Part shown: positions 10,753 to 23,400 of the stretch, piece by piece
Layout: each line of letters opens with the position of its first letter
Position numbering within the stretch: position 1 is the stretch's first letter
Source of the DNA: Symsagittifera roscoffensis
Taxonomy: Eukaryota; Xenacoelomorpha; Acoela; Convolutidae
Direction of reading: 5' to 3'
NCBI RefSeq assembly: GCF_963678635.1
Contig: NC_087062.1
Span: 48,954,552 to 49,014,551 of the forward strand
Length of the DNA stretch: 60,000 nt
Notes under the pieces: generated by a model
Databases searched by the model: none
The model's input: only the letters and a program-made list of their open reading frames with translations
What the model was told of the DNA's origin: nothing
Made by a program: the position numbers and the translations under genes

Positions 10753-11726
10753 CTAACTGGAGTTCGCGCCATACTTCGTTCCGCTGTAGTTGCCGTAATT
10801 GCTGTAACGATTTTTCGCCCTTGGTTTCATGAGCAAGGACTCACGCAAATCGATGCGCAAATCATCGGGCGTGGGTACTGAGTCTGCTGACAAGTTGAAG
10901 TGTGTGGCAAACATGGTTTTCAGCTCATCACTTTTCACTCCATCCATAAACTTTGAGGCAATGGCCAAGTTCCGTTCGGAGATCGTCTCGTCAGGGTTAC
11001 TTCTCCTTCTGAGTAGCTCGAGGTCATCCAAAAACTTGTCTGTGGATTCATAATCTCTCTGAGACCTCTTTTCAATTTTCACCATAGCCTGATGTCCCTG
11101 CACCCCCGAGCCGAAACGATTCAGCAAGATGTTAAATATTTTGCGAGCACTGTCTCGTTCATTAGTCCTTTTCGCAATTACGCAACTCAGGGTTGTGCCC
11201 TCTAAGTTGCTTTTCAGTGCGCTACATTCATGTTTCTTGCAGAGATTCTCCTCTTCAAAGTGTAATTTCATCACCTTTATCCAGGTGTCGATGTAGTCAT
11301 CTGATTCGTCCTTGTACGATTTCAGCTTTTTGAGTGTCGTGCGTGATCTCTCTCCTCTCTCAGTTGACTTCGAGAGTTTGGTGATGAACGTTTTAGGAAA
11401 TCTGTTCAAAGGCTCAAATATTGAAGCGTATACCGTCGTGTCTTGCGAGACAGTAGTAAGATCTGGTACTGATCTGACTTGCGGCATTGTCGGTAAACGT
11501 GACCCCGTTGTCGCATCCGCTTCTGGCGGCTCCGTATTCGTCCAGCCCGTCCTCGACGGGGCTGCCTTTGTTCACTCTCTAAGGTTAGACTCAAAACTCG
11601 TTCTTGATCTCGGTTGGGCCCCTGCATAATGGTGGGCTCCGGATCCGTCAGTTCCGGATCCGTCATTGGAGCGGGACGATTCTCTCGGTTGCTGCCGCTC
11701 AAGATCTCATCAAGCTTCCGCATCAT
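10753..11726 (-). pseudogene. Gag capsid region
   Basis: The frame 10,753-11,487 (244 codons) is helical and charged, with the W-x-K-V and LKSNLEG...FNILLNRFG layout typical of Ty3/gypsy capsid proteins. It leads to a basic, Tyr/Asn/Gly-rich tail just before the zinc knuckle. The frame 11,406-11,726 overlaps it in another phase and represents the upstream Pro/Arg-rich matrix-like part, so there is a frameshift near 11,450. Capsid proteins of this class assemble the virus-like particle. Confidence 0.75.
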
Positions 11727-12159
11727 AAGGTTAGCTTTTAAATCTAATCTTTTCTCCCCGGGTTAGTCATCGTATGAGCATAGGTGTTGTCACGATCATT
11801 CAACAATCGCTCGATCTCTCTCGTCATCTTGATGACTCTTCTTATGACTTCTTTTTTGTCAGCGCCAAGCTTTCCGCCAGGCACTGATCGGTGTTCCGAA
11901 TTAGCTGCGAAAGATCGCTTCTCGCTTGTGACTTCACGTTTGTCAGCTCATCTCTCAATTTTTCATGGCCTCATTGAGCCCTTTCTTCAACTCGATCTAT
12001 CCTTTTCTTCAATGCCTAACATTACAACGGCAAACATGTCACTCACGGCACCAGCCGTCCCAGCACTGGGGTAAGCCCAGAGACAATGACGTCAATTGAG
12101 GTTGCACCCTTGTGCTCGATGATGCACCACCCTTCTGTGTGCCCATCGACATCATCAGC
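11727..12159 (-). pseudogene. Gag central segment without an open frame
   Basis: The stretch joins the N-terminal gag frames to the capsid frame. No minus-strand frame longer than about 40 codons survives, so it is heavily mutated. The plus-strand frame over 11,784-12,074 is antisense to gag and is taken as chance. Confidence 0.45.
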
Positions 12160-12723
12160 CTATCGAATGTCGAGGAAGCTCCCATCTGACATTGGTCTAG
12201 TTGGCGAGTTAGACAATGCTTTCTTGCTCTTCATCTGTCTCGGGATGGGTGTGAAGTCCAAATCCGAGTGCACCAGCCCCCGACGGTCATAGCCAGAAGA
12301 CAGTCTATCAGTTCGGAGCAATGCCATGCGTTCATCGTACATTCTTTTGAAACATCTTTTCGCTTTTCATCTTGGTTGCTCCTCTCTGGGATTTATGCTC
12401 GACATCATCGCATTCTTGCCCTGCTTGACTAGAGAAGATTGTCCCTTTCTCCGACTATTGTACTTGGTCTCTGATCTGGACGTCTCCTTAAACAACAGCT
12501 CCTCTCGTACTCTGGCCTCGGAACGCTCCGAGGTCTCTCGAGCGTTCTCGATTTCCTCGCCAGGCTCTTGCGGATCCTCCTGATGGTGGTTGTCGGGTCG
12601 GATTAGCGTTTGTTCCCCTTCCTCGAAGGGTTCCGTTGGTGTCACGTTCGCCGCTCCGGCCTCGGCGTTCCGCCCTGCATCACAATATAGATTCTTCTCA
12701 CTTCTTAGTTTCATTCCGTTCAC
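12160..12723 (-). pseudogene. N-terminal gag, two in-phase frames split by nonsense codons
   Basis: The frames 12,367-12,723 (start ATG at 12,721-12,723) and 12,160-12,342 are in the same phase and are split by a TGA at 12,367-12,369. A TAG ends the second. The first frame is rich in Glu, Arg and Pro and has no recognised domain. Its first 45 codons are repeated, diverged, at 19,814-20,110, which shows that it belongs to the element and is not host sequence. The start is chosen because the leader upstream has no open frame in either copy. Confidence 0.6.
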
Positions 12724-13160
12724 TGAAAGATCACTATGACCTTCACTTGCTGCTTCACAAGCAAAAACTTCGGGATGCTACAAACCGAGGATTGGCTACA
12801 CCGTGATTTAAACCTCTGTGTGCTTCCCGTGCCCAGCCTGGGAACCTAAGTTGTATCTCCTTGCGAGTCTCTGCACTGCATGTTTCGTGGTAAATTTTTT
12901 AAAACCTTTTTTGACGACAATGCACAAATACCAAAAATAAATTTGAGAAAATTTGTTAAAGCCTGCTCACTCAACTCCTTCAAAATCAAAAATATCCTTT
13001 CAACCTCTTGGCAGTGCTATCAGTGACTCAGCTAAAGTTACACACCGCGCCTGCCCAGTGTTAAGTTATTAGTAACTCCACTCAGTTGCCTAGAATGACA
13101 GTATCAAAATTTTTCCAAGATATTATAACCAATACACAAAACACAATTGATAATAAGAAA
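12724..13160 (-). other. Untranslated leader between LTR and gag
   Basis: The sequence is noncoding, lies between the gag start and the LTR, and is repeated almost unchanged at 20,111-20,460. A tRNA primer-binding site should be near 13,150, but I could not identify one with confidence. Confidence 0.45.
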
Positions 13161-16100
13161 AGAATACCCTGTAGGTGACAGCGTTCTTTCGTTCAGTATC
13201 ACTTTACCGTCAAAAACGTATCAAATAATTGCTTCGTTTAGAGCCAAACAATTCTTCATAAAAGAGCAGTGATGGTTTCAATAACAGATAAAATAACTTA
13301 GTCTTAAAGAAAATGACTTCCCTCGATTGGAACACTCCAAAGGAACAAAGCCCAGGACATCGTGTCTTCTCAAGTGAGTGTGCCTTGTCTAATACAATCA
13401 CTGAGGTCTTCTTTGATATGTCCTGCCATTGCCCGAGCAGTCCTATTACGTAGCTCAAGGCAACCTCTTGGTCGAAAGAGCAAAAGCTCTCCCTTACCCG
13501 GACCAAGTCTCTCGTCACCAAGTACACGAGAGTAGGGAAGTTTTTTGTCTTCTGAATTTAGTGTGTCTGGTCTAATACACTCACCGATGCCTTCTTTTAT
13601 GTGTTCCCGGATTGCCCGAGCCTTCCGATTACGTAGCTCATGGCAACCACACAAACAAAACAACAATCAAAACAAAAAATTGTTCGGATACTTTTGATGA
13701 GCCCGATTTAAAACCAAAGTTGATCGCATATCTCCGGGTCAACTGGGCCACTATTTTTCTAATATACAGGTCTCGTGAATATTCGACCTTCTGTTTAGAC
13801 CTTAAAAGGACATCTAAGGATATTTGAAAAACTCCGTGAAAAATTTCCAGTAAGGAGGGTAGTTAAAGGGCTTAAGTCATTTCGGAGGGTTACTTCGGAG
13901 GGTTATTAACACACTTAGCTTACTCCGGAGGGTGACCTCGGAGGGTACTTAAACACCTAAGTTGCTTCGGATGGTCCCCCTTCTTTCACTAAGGAGGGTC
14001 AATAAGAGGCTTAAGTTACTCCGGAGGGTTACTTCGGAGGGTCCCCTCAACTTTCAAAAATTTTCAAGTCTCGCCTCAAAAGGGTCCCCAGCTAGTGTTA
14101 AAATGAGTCCAAACACGCTAAATTTAATCTGCGGGGTTATTTGAACTATCTCGGAGGGTTCCGTGAAAAACTTCCACTAAGGAGGGTTGTTAAGGGGCTT
14201 AACTGACTCCGGAGGATTCCCCAAAACTCACGAAAACAAGTATTTTCACCGCTCTATAGCCTCCGATCGCGGTTTAGCTTGCTTAAGACAAGAAGTGTTG
14301 ACCCGATCATCCAACCAAATAGGATAAAAATGCGGTTTGATAAACATTTCTGCAGCTCGGAGGGTTCCCTAAAAGTTGGACCCTCCGAACTAATAAATTC
14401 TAAAAAATCTTTCTCCCCTGAAGTTATCAACCTAAAAAGTCAAAAACGTCGACTTATGATACCAAAAATATTCCAATCGGTTTGTTGGTCTTTGAGAAAT
14501 CAACAAAAACGCGTTTGCTAAATTAGCCTTTGTTCACTACCTATATAGGTTCTCAAAGATTTTTTCCGCAATTCTTGCTGAAAGTGCTTAAAAGTACTTG
14601 AAACGAGCGTACTAACCTGTACAGCATTGAAATATTGTAAAAAAACCGAATCGAAATTGGTTTGCAAACTAGATTTTGGTCAAAAACTATCAAAATTGGA
14701 CCCTCCGATTCCCTCCTTTTCCGATCTTTAAGTCTCTAGTTCTATCTACGGAGCTATTTTGAGAGTTACTCAAAATTCGATCTAGCTACCTAGAATGTTA
14801 TTTTAGCCAGCTCCTACTGCAAAAGTTTTTATCGCTCTAACTCTGAAAACTCAAAAACTCGATGCTGAAACATATTGGCGAAATTTGGAAATTTACAAAA
14901 ACTTTGCTCGAAAAAATTTACTTTCGCCAACTTCTACTAAGTCTTCATCCGCGCGGTTTCTTTAGTTAGCTCACTGCGCAGAAGTTTTTTTGTTGTCCAG
15001 AAAACTCCGATATAGAAAAATTTTAGGGGTTAACAGTTTGTTCAGAAATCAGTATTTTTTGACAAAATTGGGGTGTTTCTCGGTTCCAAATGGGAGATTA
15101 AAAAAATAATAAATATAATAACCTATTAATAGTCGTTAACCAATATTATCATACTCTCCTTTGCACTAAGATATCCCAATTAAGACCATTAATTCGGAAA
15201 TTTCCAATCGATGAGGGTGCAATCGGATTGCGCCAATTGTGCCCCCACCACTTAAATTTGAATGAAATAGTACCCGAACGATACTAAAATTGTATCAGCG
15301 ATACCCAACAGTCGTTGTGGGGGTAATGCCCTTGTTGCCTCTTGTTGAGATTGGAACCGGCAAAATTATCATTAACGTGCTTAAATATTCAAAAAACACT
15401 CAAAGGAGGTTACCTGGCCCACCACCAAAACACTCAATCTTTCGATCAGAAATGATATATATCAGTTTGAAACAACAACGAATAGGAAGCTCAGTTCACA
15501 TCTCGTCCGGAAATAATATATAAACAGTCATTTTATGTGTTTTTTACTGTTTCTGGTCTTATTTAATTTCTTTTGTTTTTCCTACTTTTTTGTTTTCTAG
15601 TAAAATTGTTTTTGGTTTTTTCTTGGTTAAACCATTTTTTGTTTAGTTTTATGCTTTCTCTTTAATTGTTTTTGGTCCAAGGGCTTTGGGATATGCGGGC
15701 TCTAGAATTCCCACCTAAACTTCCGCCCCCGGAATTTTTGGTCTTAACTAAGTTAAAAAGCTTAATAGTACCTGCCGGAGGTCGGTACCTTCTGCTTGTT
15801 TTAAAACAGGACATTGTGGCCTCTAGCTCGGGCATACACCCGGAATGGAGGGTTCGTCGCTGAAACAATTGCTGATCTTTATGGTCTTTGCCTTAAACAA
15901 GCCCACCCAGGAGCGCCTATGAACATAAAAATGTCTATGTAACATTCGCCCAAATACTAGTAAAAAGTTACCATATTTAGGCCATCAGTCAAACGAATTT
16001 TGATCAGCTTTCGGTACATGCGAAGATAACCACATAACTGGGTCTCAGATCCCCACACTACGTCATTAACATTAAAAACAATGATCGAATATCATATTTT

Positions 16101-16641
16101 ACTATGTTTTTAGTGACAGTTATATACTAAATCCATTGGAGATGGATTGACACTTTCCTCTTTCTAGCTACTCATGCTCTGAAATACAATATAAAATTGA
16201 AGTTAATTCAACTACTCAAGACATCACAGCAACTAAAAGGGAAGCCTCGCAGTCTATTAAATCCTTGGGCACCGGGCCTTCAATTCCACTCTCCCTCTGA
16301 GATAAGACTCCGATTTCCCTAATTTTGTGGCGCGGGAGGGTACTGATTCGCTCCGGATGTCCCACTGGACCTTCCTTCCGTATAGTTTCTTCCCACCATA
16401 GGAGGCTGCGTCTTTCTAGTGTTTCTTCCAACTGATCCTTGTCTTGCTAATTCGGGGTCTGTTTTTTCTGATTTTCTTGCCAAAAATGGCCGTTTTTGCA
16501 TTTCTCAGAAATTGACCGCTGAGATTCGAAATTTCGAAAATTAAAAATTCTAAAAAATTTTGACCCTCTTTTGCACTAAAAATTGGTCGCTAAGGCCTTT
16601 ATCGTCACTTTTCTGGTGCCGCAGCGGGTTCGACTGTGCCA
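13160..16641 (-). repeat. Long terminal repeat copy A (5' copy of the gag-pol element)
   Basis: It aligns with 1-3,686 and, more closely, with 20,460-24,083. In sense orientation it begins TGGCACAG at 16,641, directly next to a G tract on the plus strand. It contains the GGAGGGT cluster at 13,850-14,225 and the 12-bp TATATA palindrome at 14,539-14,550. At about 3.5 kb it is several times longer than the few hundred bases usual for nematode gypsy LTRs. The short frames in it are judged chance. Confidence 0.72.
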
Positions 16642-16644
16642 ATC

Positions 16645-16664
16645 GGGGGGGGGGGGGGGGGGGG
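16645..16664. repeat. G tract of 20 at the LTR/unit junction
   Basis: A run of 20 G follows the LTR end directly. Interrupted G tracts sit at the same junction in the other copies, at 24,087-24,102 and 26,411-26,427. Confidence 0.9.
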
Positions 16665-19600
16665 AAGGACATATTACTTTTCATGGAATTTTCAAAAACT
16701 TTGATGTCAACCAGACGGTTGTGAGCCTTTACCATATTAAAAGTTTAATTTCAACAAAAATCAATTATGTGAAGCTTTAATTATAATATAAACTTTAACC
16801 AATTTGATATCAACCAATCAGAAACGAACTGTTCTTCTTTTTGAAAAACTTTATAATTTTTGATAATAACTAACAGAAAGATTTATTCACAGATAAAATT
16901 TTAATCAAAGCGTTGTAAGGAATTATGTAATAATTCACTCAAAATTTTATGCTTTTCCTTGTCTTTGATTTTTCTTTTATAAAATTTTCCGTTGATTTGT
17001 TATTTAACTTTTGATTTCTCAATCTGACTCGTTTTCACCAAATGCAAGCATTTTTAACTAGTCTGGCAATACTCTTTTGTATCCTCTCAATCTTAGTTAC
17101 AAATTACAGGTGTTCCTGTTCAACAGTAATTTAATAACATTCTCTTCAACATCATCACCACAGCATTTTTATTCTTTTTTGAAAAAAAAACTGTTTTTGA
17201 AATCTGACAAATTCCTATTTCAAACAATGAGAATTTTTTTGATAGAGAGATTTTTTTTACTTAAAATACAATTTTTGAAAAAAAAATCAATAACCAGCAA
17301 CATAATCTTCTCTTTGAAAAACATGGGTCGAAAGTTTTTTTTTCCAAATAATTTGTGTTGAAAATTTCAACAAATTGTTTTATTTTCTCCTACTCAGTAT
17401 GTGCAGTATGTGTTGTAGGGAGTTCAAGTAATCGATCAAAATATTCAAATACGGAAAAATAGTTGAAAACAACCAATGAAATACTTTGAAAAAAAAAATT
17501 AATAGGGTTTTCAATTAAAATTAAATTCTTTTGTAAAAGAATCTAAATTAAACAATTTTACATTACTTTAGATGAAAACAGCAGAAAGAATTTCAGTTAA
17601 TCCTTAAGCAAATACTGAAAAACCAACTGATATTCGTTTTTGTCTTAGGTCGATTTTGATCCGATTGTTTGTTTTGGAAGGATTTTTCTCAAACATTCGA
17701 GCTTCGAACTCTAAATGTACACTTCAGTCAGAAAGAAAAAAAGAAAATTGAATCAATAATATTTCAATTAAGGAACGTAAAATGGTCAAAAGTCTTTACT
17801 GAGCCTTAAAATTATCAACCAACTTAAAGTCTCCAAAAATGTGTAACACTTCAATAAGTTCATCTAAATCATAGTTGACATAGGCAACTTGCTTCGAGAA
17901 TTTATTTTCCGTCGCTGTGAAGAGTCGAAGCTCAATGTAGGGTGGCTTGTTCACACTGTACTTTTTGATTTTCACACAAATTCTTCATGTCGTATGTTTT
18001 CAAAGTATAATTCGAAAAAAACTTTCAAAGTAAATTTTCCCATTGTAAGATTTTTGGGACAAAGCAATTCTCCCAATTCTTGTTTGATTTTTTCAAAATT
18101 TAAAATAAATTGTGTCTCTTTCGGAGTACATTATTGAACAGAAGAGCAATTCAATCAGATGAGGAGAAATGAGAGAAATGATGTCGAGATTAGATGAAAA
18201 AAAATTCAACAGTATGAGTTGTCATGATTTACATATATGGAAGCAGTACTAAACATGGAAAGTGTCGTATGAAATTTCCATGCATGGAAAATGTGTAGGC
18301 GTTGTTTTTCTTATATTTTCCCACAATTCTTTGCAAAAATCCTAGGACCAGATGGCTGCTGCTTTGTGTCAAGCTCTTCTCAGCTTTTATTCAGATTATA
18401 TTAAAAACTCCTTTTTTTGTTTCTGTTTCCAACGAGCTTTACGAAAAACACCTTATAATCTACGACTAGTGTGTGTCTACTCGCAACTCTTTATGATCTT
18501 CGGAGAACTTTAAGTTGCATTTATTTAGCGGGAGCATCTCTTGGCCAATTTCTGCAGGGTTTAAATAATTACATTTACATAAATCAAGAAATTCACTGTA
18601 TTTTAACTATGCTAAACATAGATTCTAGTCAAGTATTGTTACATCAAGCGGAGAAGTATTCAATCCAGCTAAGGCAAGTAGTTCAACATAACATAAAATG
18701 GAAAGAAACAAAAAAGTTGCCTAGTATAGCAAGGAAGCGCCTCATGTCTAAATTAAAAGACATTATTTTAAGAGATCCGAAGTTTTAGTTCAGCGTTTCT
18801 AGAGAGAAGGCGAAAAATTCGAAACTCAAAACATGAATTGATTTGTTTAAGGTTATTGATTATTTCTTGGTTTCTAGGTGTTCTGTGCCTAGTGATTATG
18901 TAAGTTTTGCGATAAAAAAATCAACGGTCTTAAAATGTTCTTTTAGTAGTTTGCCCTGATTTTTTAAATTTTGCTGATGAAACTTTTATTCAAGAGAGAA
19001 AAAAATTCTATCTACAAATATAAAAAGGTAACTTTAATAAGTGTGTAGAAACCCGCACAAAAAATTCTGTTTGAAAAAAAAAAATTGATGCAAATGTCGA
19101 GTCTGTTGTCTTTATTTTTCATGTGCAACAACATGTCTTCTTCTCAAAAGAGAAATTTTTTTTGTTGAATCAATAATTTTATTTTGTGCCTTCTATCACG
19201 AATTGTTTCAATTTTTCGCCAAACACAGAGTGAAACTTTCAAGGGACAGAAATACTTCTTTGGATGTCTGTAGAAGATGTCAAACAAAACCACTTGTTCA
19301 AAAACAGTCATTTGTTGTAAATATTCACTTGAAAGCAAATGAAAACTTTTTCGGTATCCCAGATCCGCAATTTCGTCCAATTAGTTTTATTTGAATCACA
19401 CGAGAACCCGTACATTTTTCTTGAAGGTGTCTTAGACATAGCTAAATTTTTTCTGAATTCTTTGATTCTTTTGCTCTCGAGTTCTCTCCACTCTGTAAGA
19501 TATATGATAATTTGCTCACTAGACTGAGAGGTTTTATTGAATCTGAGAATCTTGACAAATTCGGTACTAAATTCCAACTGGATGCATTAATTCGCCCGTT

Positions 19601-19815
19601 CTGTTATGATTTTGGCTTCAACTTTTGGGATAGACTTCGGTTTCTTCTAAAAATTCATTCATGTTGATGGAATGAAGTGAACTGTGGGAGATTTTCAAAT
19701 ATATTGAAATTATTTCTTTTCAGCTGTATCTTATCACAAAAATTTTTCAGCAAAAAACTTTTTTGTTTAAAAAAGAGAACAATTTATCTCATCGAAATGG
19801 TGGAATTTTTTATTC
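16665..19815 (+). repeat. AT-rich duplicated unit, copy 1, with gene-family relics
   Basis: This unit of about 3.15 kb recurs, complete or partial, at 24,103-25,535, 26,428-29,490, 29,490-30,435 and 31,336-33,400. Landmarks present in several copies are a stretch around 17,570 (GATGAAAACAGCAGAAAGAA), CTTTATTTTCCGTCGCTGTGAAG-like sequence near 17,900, and the segment 19,560-19,640. Plus-strand coding relics are at 18,471-18,788 (ends with a basic helical stretch) and 19,203-19,394. A strong splice-acceptor-like TTTCTTTTCAG lies at about 19,712. Stops and frameshifts interrupt the frames, so this copy is likely a pseudogene. Confidence 0.65.
18471..18788 (+). pseudogene. Relic of an unrecognised duplicated gene family (unit 1)
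   Basis: A 105-codon plus-strand frame. Its second half (VLLHQAEKYSIQLRQVVQ onward) is charged and helix-forming. Homologous sequence is present at about 28,395-28,570 and 32,095-32,270, but there the frame is shifted by a one-base deletion after the KYSI block. I do not recognise the family. Because of the shifted siblings I call it a relic, although this copy alone is open. Confidence 0.35.
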
Positions 19816-20110
19816 ATAAGGTTTTTTCCTTGCCAGGCTCTTGCGGATCCTCCTGATGGTGGTTGTCGGGTCGGATTAACGTTTGTTCCCCTACCTCGCA
19901 GGGTTCCGTTGGTGTCACGTTCGCCGCTCCGGCCTCGGCGTTCCACCCTGCATCACCATTTAGATTCTTCTCACCTCCCAGTTTCATTCCGCTTACTGAA
20001 AGATCACTATGACCTTCACCTGCTGCTTCACAAGCAAAAACTTCGAAGTTGCTACTAACCGAGGATTGGCTACACTGTGATTTAAACCTCTGTGTGCTTC
20101 CCGTGCCCAA
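19814..20110 (-). pseudogene. Truncated second copy of the gag N-terminus
   Basis: A minus-strand frame of 98 codons contains a diverged copy of the first 45 codons of gag at 12,590-12,723. It is cut at about 19,830 by the junction with unit 1. Nothing of the rest of gag-pol follows, so the copy is a fragment carried by the segmental duplication. Confidence 0.65.
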
Positions 20111-20460
20111 CCTGGGAAGCTAACTTGTATCTCCTTGCGAGTCTCTGCACTGCATGATTCGTGGTAAATTTTTTAAATATATTTTGACGACAATGCACAA
20201 ATACCAAAAATAAGTTTGAGTAAATTTGCTTAAGCCTGATCACTTAACTCCTTCAAAATCAAAAATATCCTTTCAATCTCTTAGAAGTGCTCTCAGTGAC
20301 ACAGCTAAAGTAACACACCAAGCCTGACCAGTGTTAAGTTATTAGTAACTCCACTCAGTTGCCTAGAATGACAGTATCACAAATTTTCCAAGATCTTATA
20401 ACCAATACAAAAAACACAATTGATAATAAGAAAAGGATACCCTTAAAATAGGAAAAGAAT
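20111..20460 (-). other. Second copy of the gag leader
   Basis: It corresponds to 12,724-13,160 with small indels, for example an extra short stretch near 20,440. It is noncoding. Confidence 0.55.
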
Positions 20461-23400
20461 AAGGTGACAGCGGTCTTTCGTTCAGTATCACTTTATCGCC
20501 AAAAACGTATCAAATAACTGCTTCGTTTAAAGTCAAAAAATTCTTCATAAAAGAGCAGTGATGGTTTCAATAACAGATTCAAAAAAACTTTTCTTAAAGA
20601 AAAAGACTTCCCTCGATTGGAACACTCCAAACGAACAAAGCCCACGACATCTTGTCTTCTCAAGTGAGTGTGCCTTGTCTAATACAATCACTGAGGTCTT
20701 CTTTGATATGTCCTGCCATTGCCCGAGCAGTCCTATTACGTAGCTCAAGGCAACCTCTTGGTCGAAAGAGCAAAAGCTCTCCCTTACCCGCACCAAGTCT
20801 CTCGTCACAAAGTGCACGAGAATAGGGAACAACTTTGTCTTCTCAAGTTAGTGTGTCTGGTCTGATACACTCACCGCGTCCTTCTGTTATGTGTTCCCGG
20901 ATTGCCCGAGCCTTCCTAATAAGAGTCTCAGGGCAACCACACGAACAAAACAACAATCGAAAACAAAAAATTGTTCGGATACTTTTGATGAGCCCGATTT
21001 AAAAACCAAAGTTGATCGCATATCTCCGGGTCAACTGGGCCACTATTTTTCTAATATATACGTCTAGTGAATATTCGACCTTCTGTTTAGACCTTAAAAG
21101 GATATCTAAGGCTATTTGAACTATCTCGGAGGGTTCCGTGAAAAATTTGCAGTAAGGAGGGTTGTTAAAGGGCTTACGTAATTTCGGAGGGTTACTTCAG
21201 AGGGATATTAACACACTCAGTTTACTCCGGAGGGTTACCTCGGAGGGTACCTTAAACACCTAAGTTGCTTCGGAGGGTCCCCCTTCTTTCACTAAGGAGG
21301 GTCAATAAGAGTCTTAAGTCACTCCGGAGGGTTACTTCTGAGGGTCCTCCCAGCTTTCAAAAAGTTTCAAGTCTCACCTCAAAGGGGTCCCAGCTAGTGT
21401 TAAATTGAGTCCAAACATTTTAACACTATGTTATTTGAACTATCTCGGAGGGTTCCGTGAAAAAATTCCATTAAGTAGGGTTGTTAAGGGGCTTAACTGA
21501 CTCCGGAGGGTTGCTTCGGAGGGTTCCCCAAAAATCACGAAAACAAGTATTTTCACCGCTCTATATTCTCCGATCGCGGTCTAGCTTGCTTAAAAGAAGG
21601 TGTGTTGACCCGGTTAACCTACCAAATAGGATAAAAATGCGGTTTGATAAAAATTTCTGCAGCTCGGAGGGTTCCCTAAAAGCTGGACCCTCCGAACTAA
21701 CAAATTCTAAAAAAAATTTCTCTCCTGAAGTTATCAACCTAAAAGGTCAAAAATGTCGACTTATGGTACCAAAAATATTCCAATCGGTTTGTTGGTCTTT
21801 GAGAAATCAACAAAAACTTGTTTGCTAAATTAGCCTTTTTTCACTACCTATATAGGTTCTCAGAGACTTTTTCAGCAATTCTTGCTGAAAGTGCTTAAAA
21901 ATACTTAAAACGAGCGTAATAACCTGTACAGCACTGAATTACTGCAAAAAAATTGTACCGAAATTGGTTTGCAAACAAAATTTTGGTCAAAAACTATCAA
22001 AATTGGACCTTCCGGTTCCCTCCTTTTCCGATCTTTAAGTTTCTAGTTCTATCTACGGAGCTATTTGGAGGGTTACTCAAAAATCGATCTAGCTACCTAG
22101 AATTTTATTCTAGCAAGCTCCTAACGCAAAAGTTTTTATCGCTCTAACTCTGAAAACTCAAAAACTCGATGCTAAAACATATTGGCGAAATTTGGAAAAT
22201 TACAAAAACTTTGATCGAAAAAAATTACTTTCGCCAACTTCTACTAAGTCTTCATCCGCGCGGTTTCTTTAGTTAGAGGGCTCAAACTACAAAATAGCTC
22301 ACTGCGCAGAAGCTTTTTTGTTGTCCGAAAAACTCCGATGTAGAAAAATTTTAGGTGTTAACTGTTTAGTCAAAAATCTGTACTTTTCGACAAAATTGGG
22401 GTGTTTCTCGGTTCCAAATGGGAGATTAAAAAAATAATAAGGATAATGATCTATTAGTAGTCGTTAATCAATATTATCATACCCTTATTTGCACTAAGAT
22501 ATCCCAATTAAGACCCTTAATTCGGAAAGTTGCAATCGATGAAGGGTGCAATCGGATCGCGCCAATTGTGCCCCCACCACTTAAACTTGAATGAAATAGT
22601 ACCCGAACGATACTAAAATTGTATCAGCGATACCCAACAGTTGTTGTGGGTGTTGCCCTTGTTGCCTCTCGTTGAGTTTGGAACTTGTCTGTCAGCTTGC
22701 CACTCTACCATCCGAACACCGGCAAAATTATCATTAACGTGCTTAATTATTCAAAAAACACTCAAGGGAGGTTACCTGGCCCACCACCAAAACAATCAAT
22801 CTTTCGATCAGAAATGATATATATCAGTCTGAAACAACAACGAATAGGAAGTTCAGATCACATCTTGACCGGAAATAATATATAAACAGTCAAGTAAAAT
22901 TGGTTTTGGTTTTTTCTTGGTTAACCACTTTCTTTGTTTAGTTTTACTCTTTCTCTTTAATTGTTTTTTTGGACCAAGGCTTTAAGATATGCGGGCTCTA
23001 GAATTCCCACCTAACCCTCCGCCCCCCGGAATTTTTAGTTTTAACTAAGTTAAAAAGCTTAATAGTACCAGGCGGAGGGTCTGTACCTTCCGCTTGTTAC
23101 AAAACAGGACATTTTGGCCTCTAGCTCGAACATACACCCGGAACGGAGGGTTCGTCGCTGAAACGTTTGCTGATCATGATGGTCTTTGCATTTAACAAAC
23201 CCACCCAGGAGCGCCATAAAAACGTCTATGTAACGTTCGCCCATATACTACACAAAGACGGAGCGTAGAAAAATCACCTATTGAAGACTGGCCGGCGTCA
23301 GTTACCTAAATTCTATCCGTTTTTCACCGTCTAGACCTAAACAATTGATTTTCTGGTCTGTTTAGGGCTAAGTAAAAAGTTCCCACTTTTAGGCCATCAG

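Larger units (their letters stand above)
1..16641 (-). mobile_element. Degenerate Ty3/gypsy (Cer1-like) retrotransposon with very long flanking repeats
   Basis: Reading on the minus strand, the order is long repeat (13.16-16.64 kb), leader, gag with zinc knuckle, protease, RT, RNase H, integrase, a pol tail, a downstream coiled-coil ORF, and the second long repeat (3,686 down to the window edge). RNase H followed by integrase is the Ty3/gypsy order. The internal region is about 9.5 kb and more GC-rich than its AT-rich surroundings. It is non-functional: the coding region is broken into more than fifteen frames by nonsense codons and frameshifts, and catalytic residues are changed in protease and integrase. 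The flanking repeats are homologous but clearly diverged, so this is an old insertion. Assignment to the Cer1 group rests on overall resemblance of the RT, RNase H and integrase C-terminal regions and is less certain than the Ty3/gypsy call. Confidence 0.88.
12560..18120. repeat. Segmental duplication, copy 1 (gag start, leader, LTR A, unit 1)
   Basis: The block matches 19,831-25,535 in the same order and orientation, with an offset of about 7.27 kb on the left and 7.44 kb on the right. It includes retroelement and non-retroelement sequence and the G-tract junction. It was therefore copied as one block and not by separate transpositions. Confidence 0.75.

Noticed and set aside
10099-11629. 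Plus-strand frames across gag (for example 10,829-11,053 and 11,312-11,629)
   Set aside because: They are antisense shadows of the gag frames.
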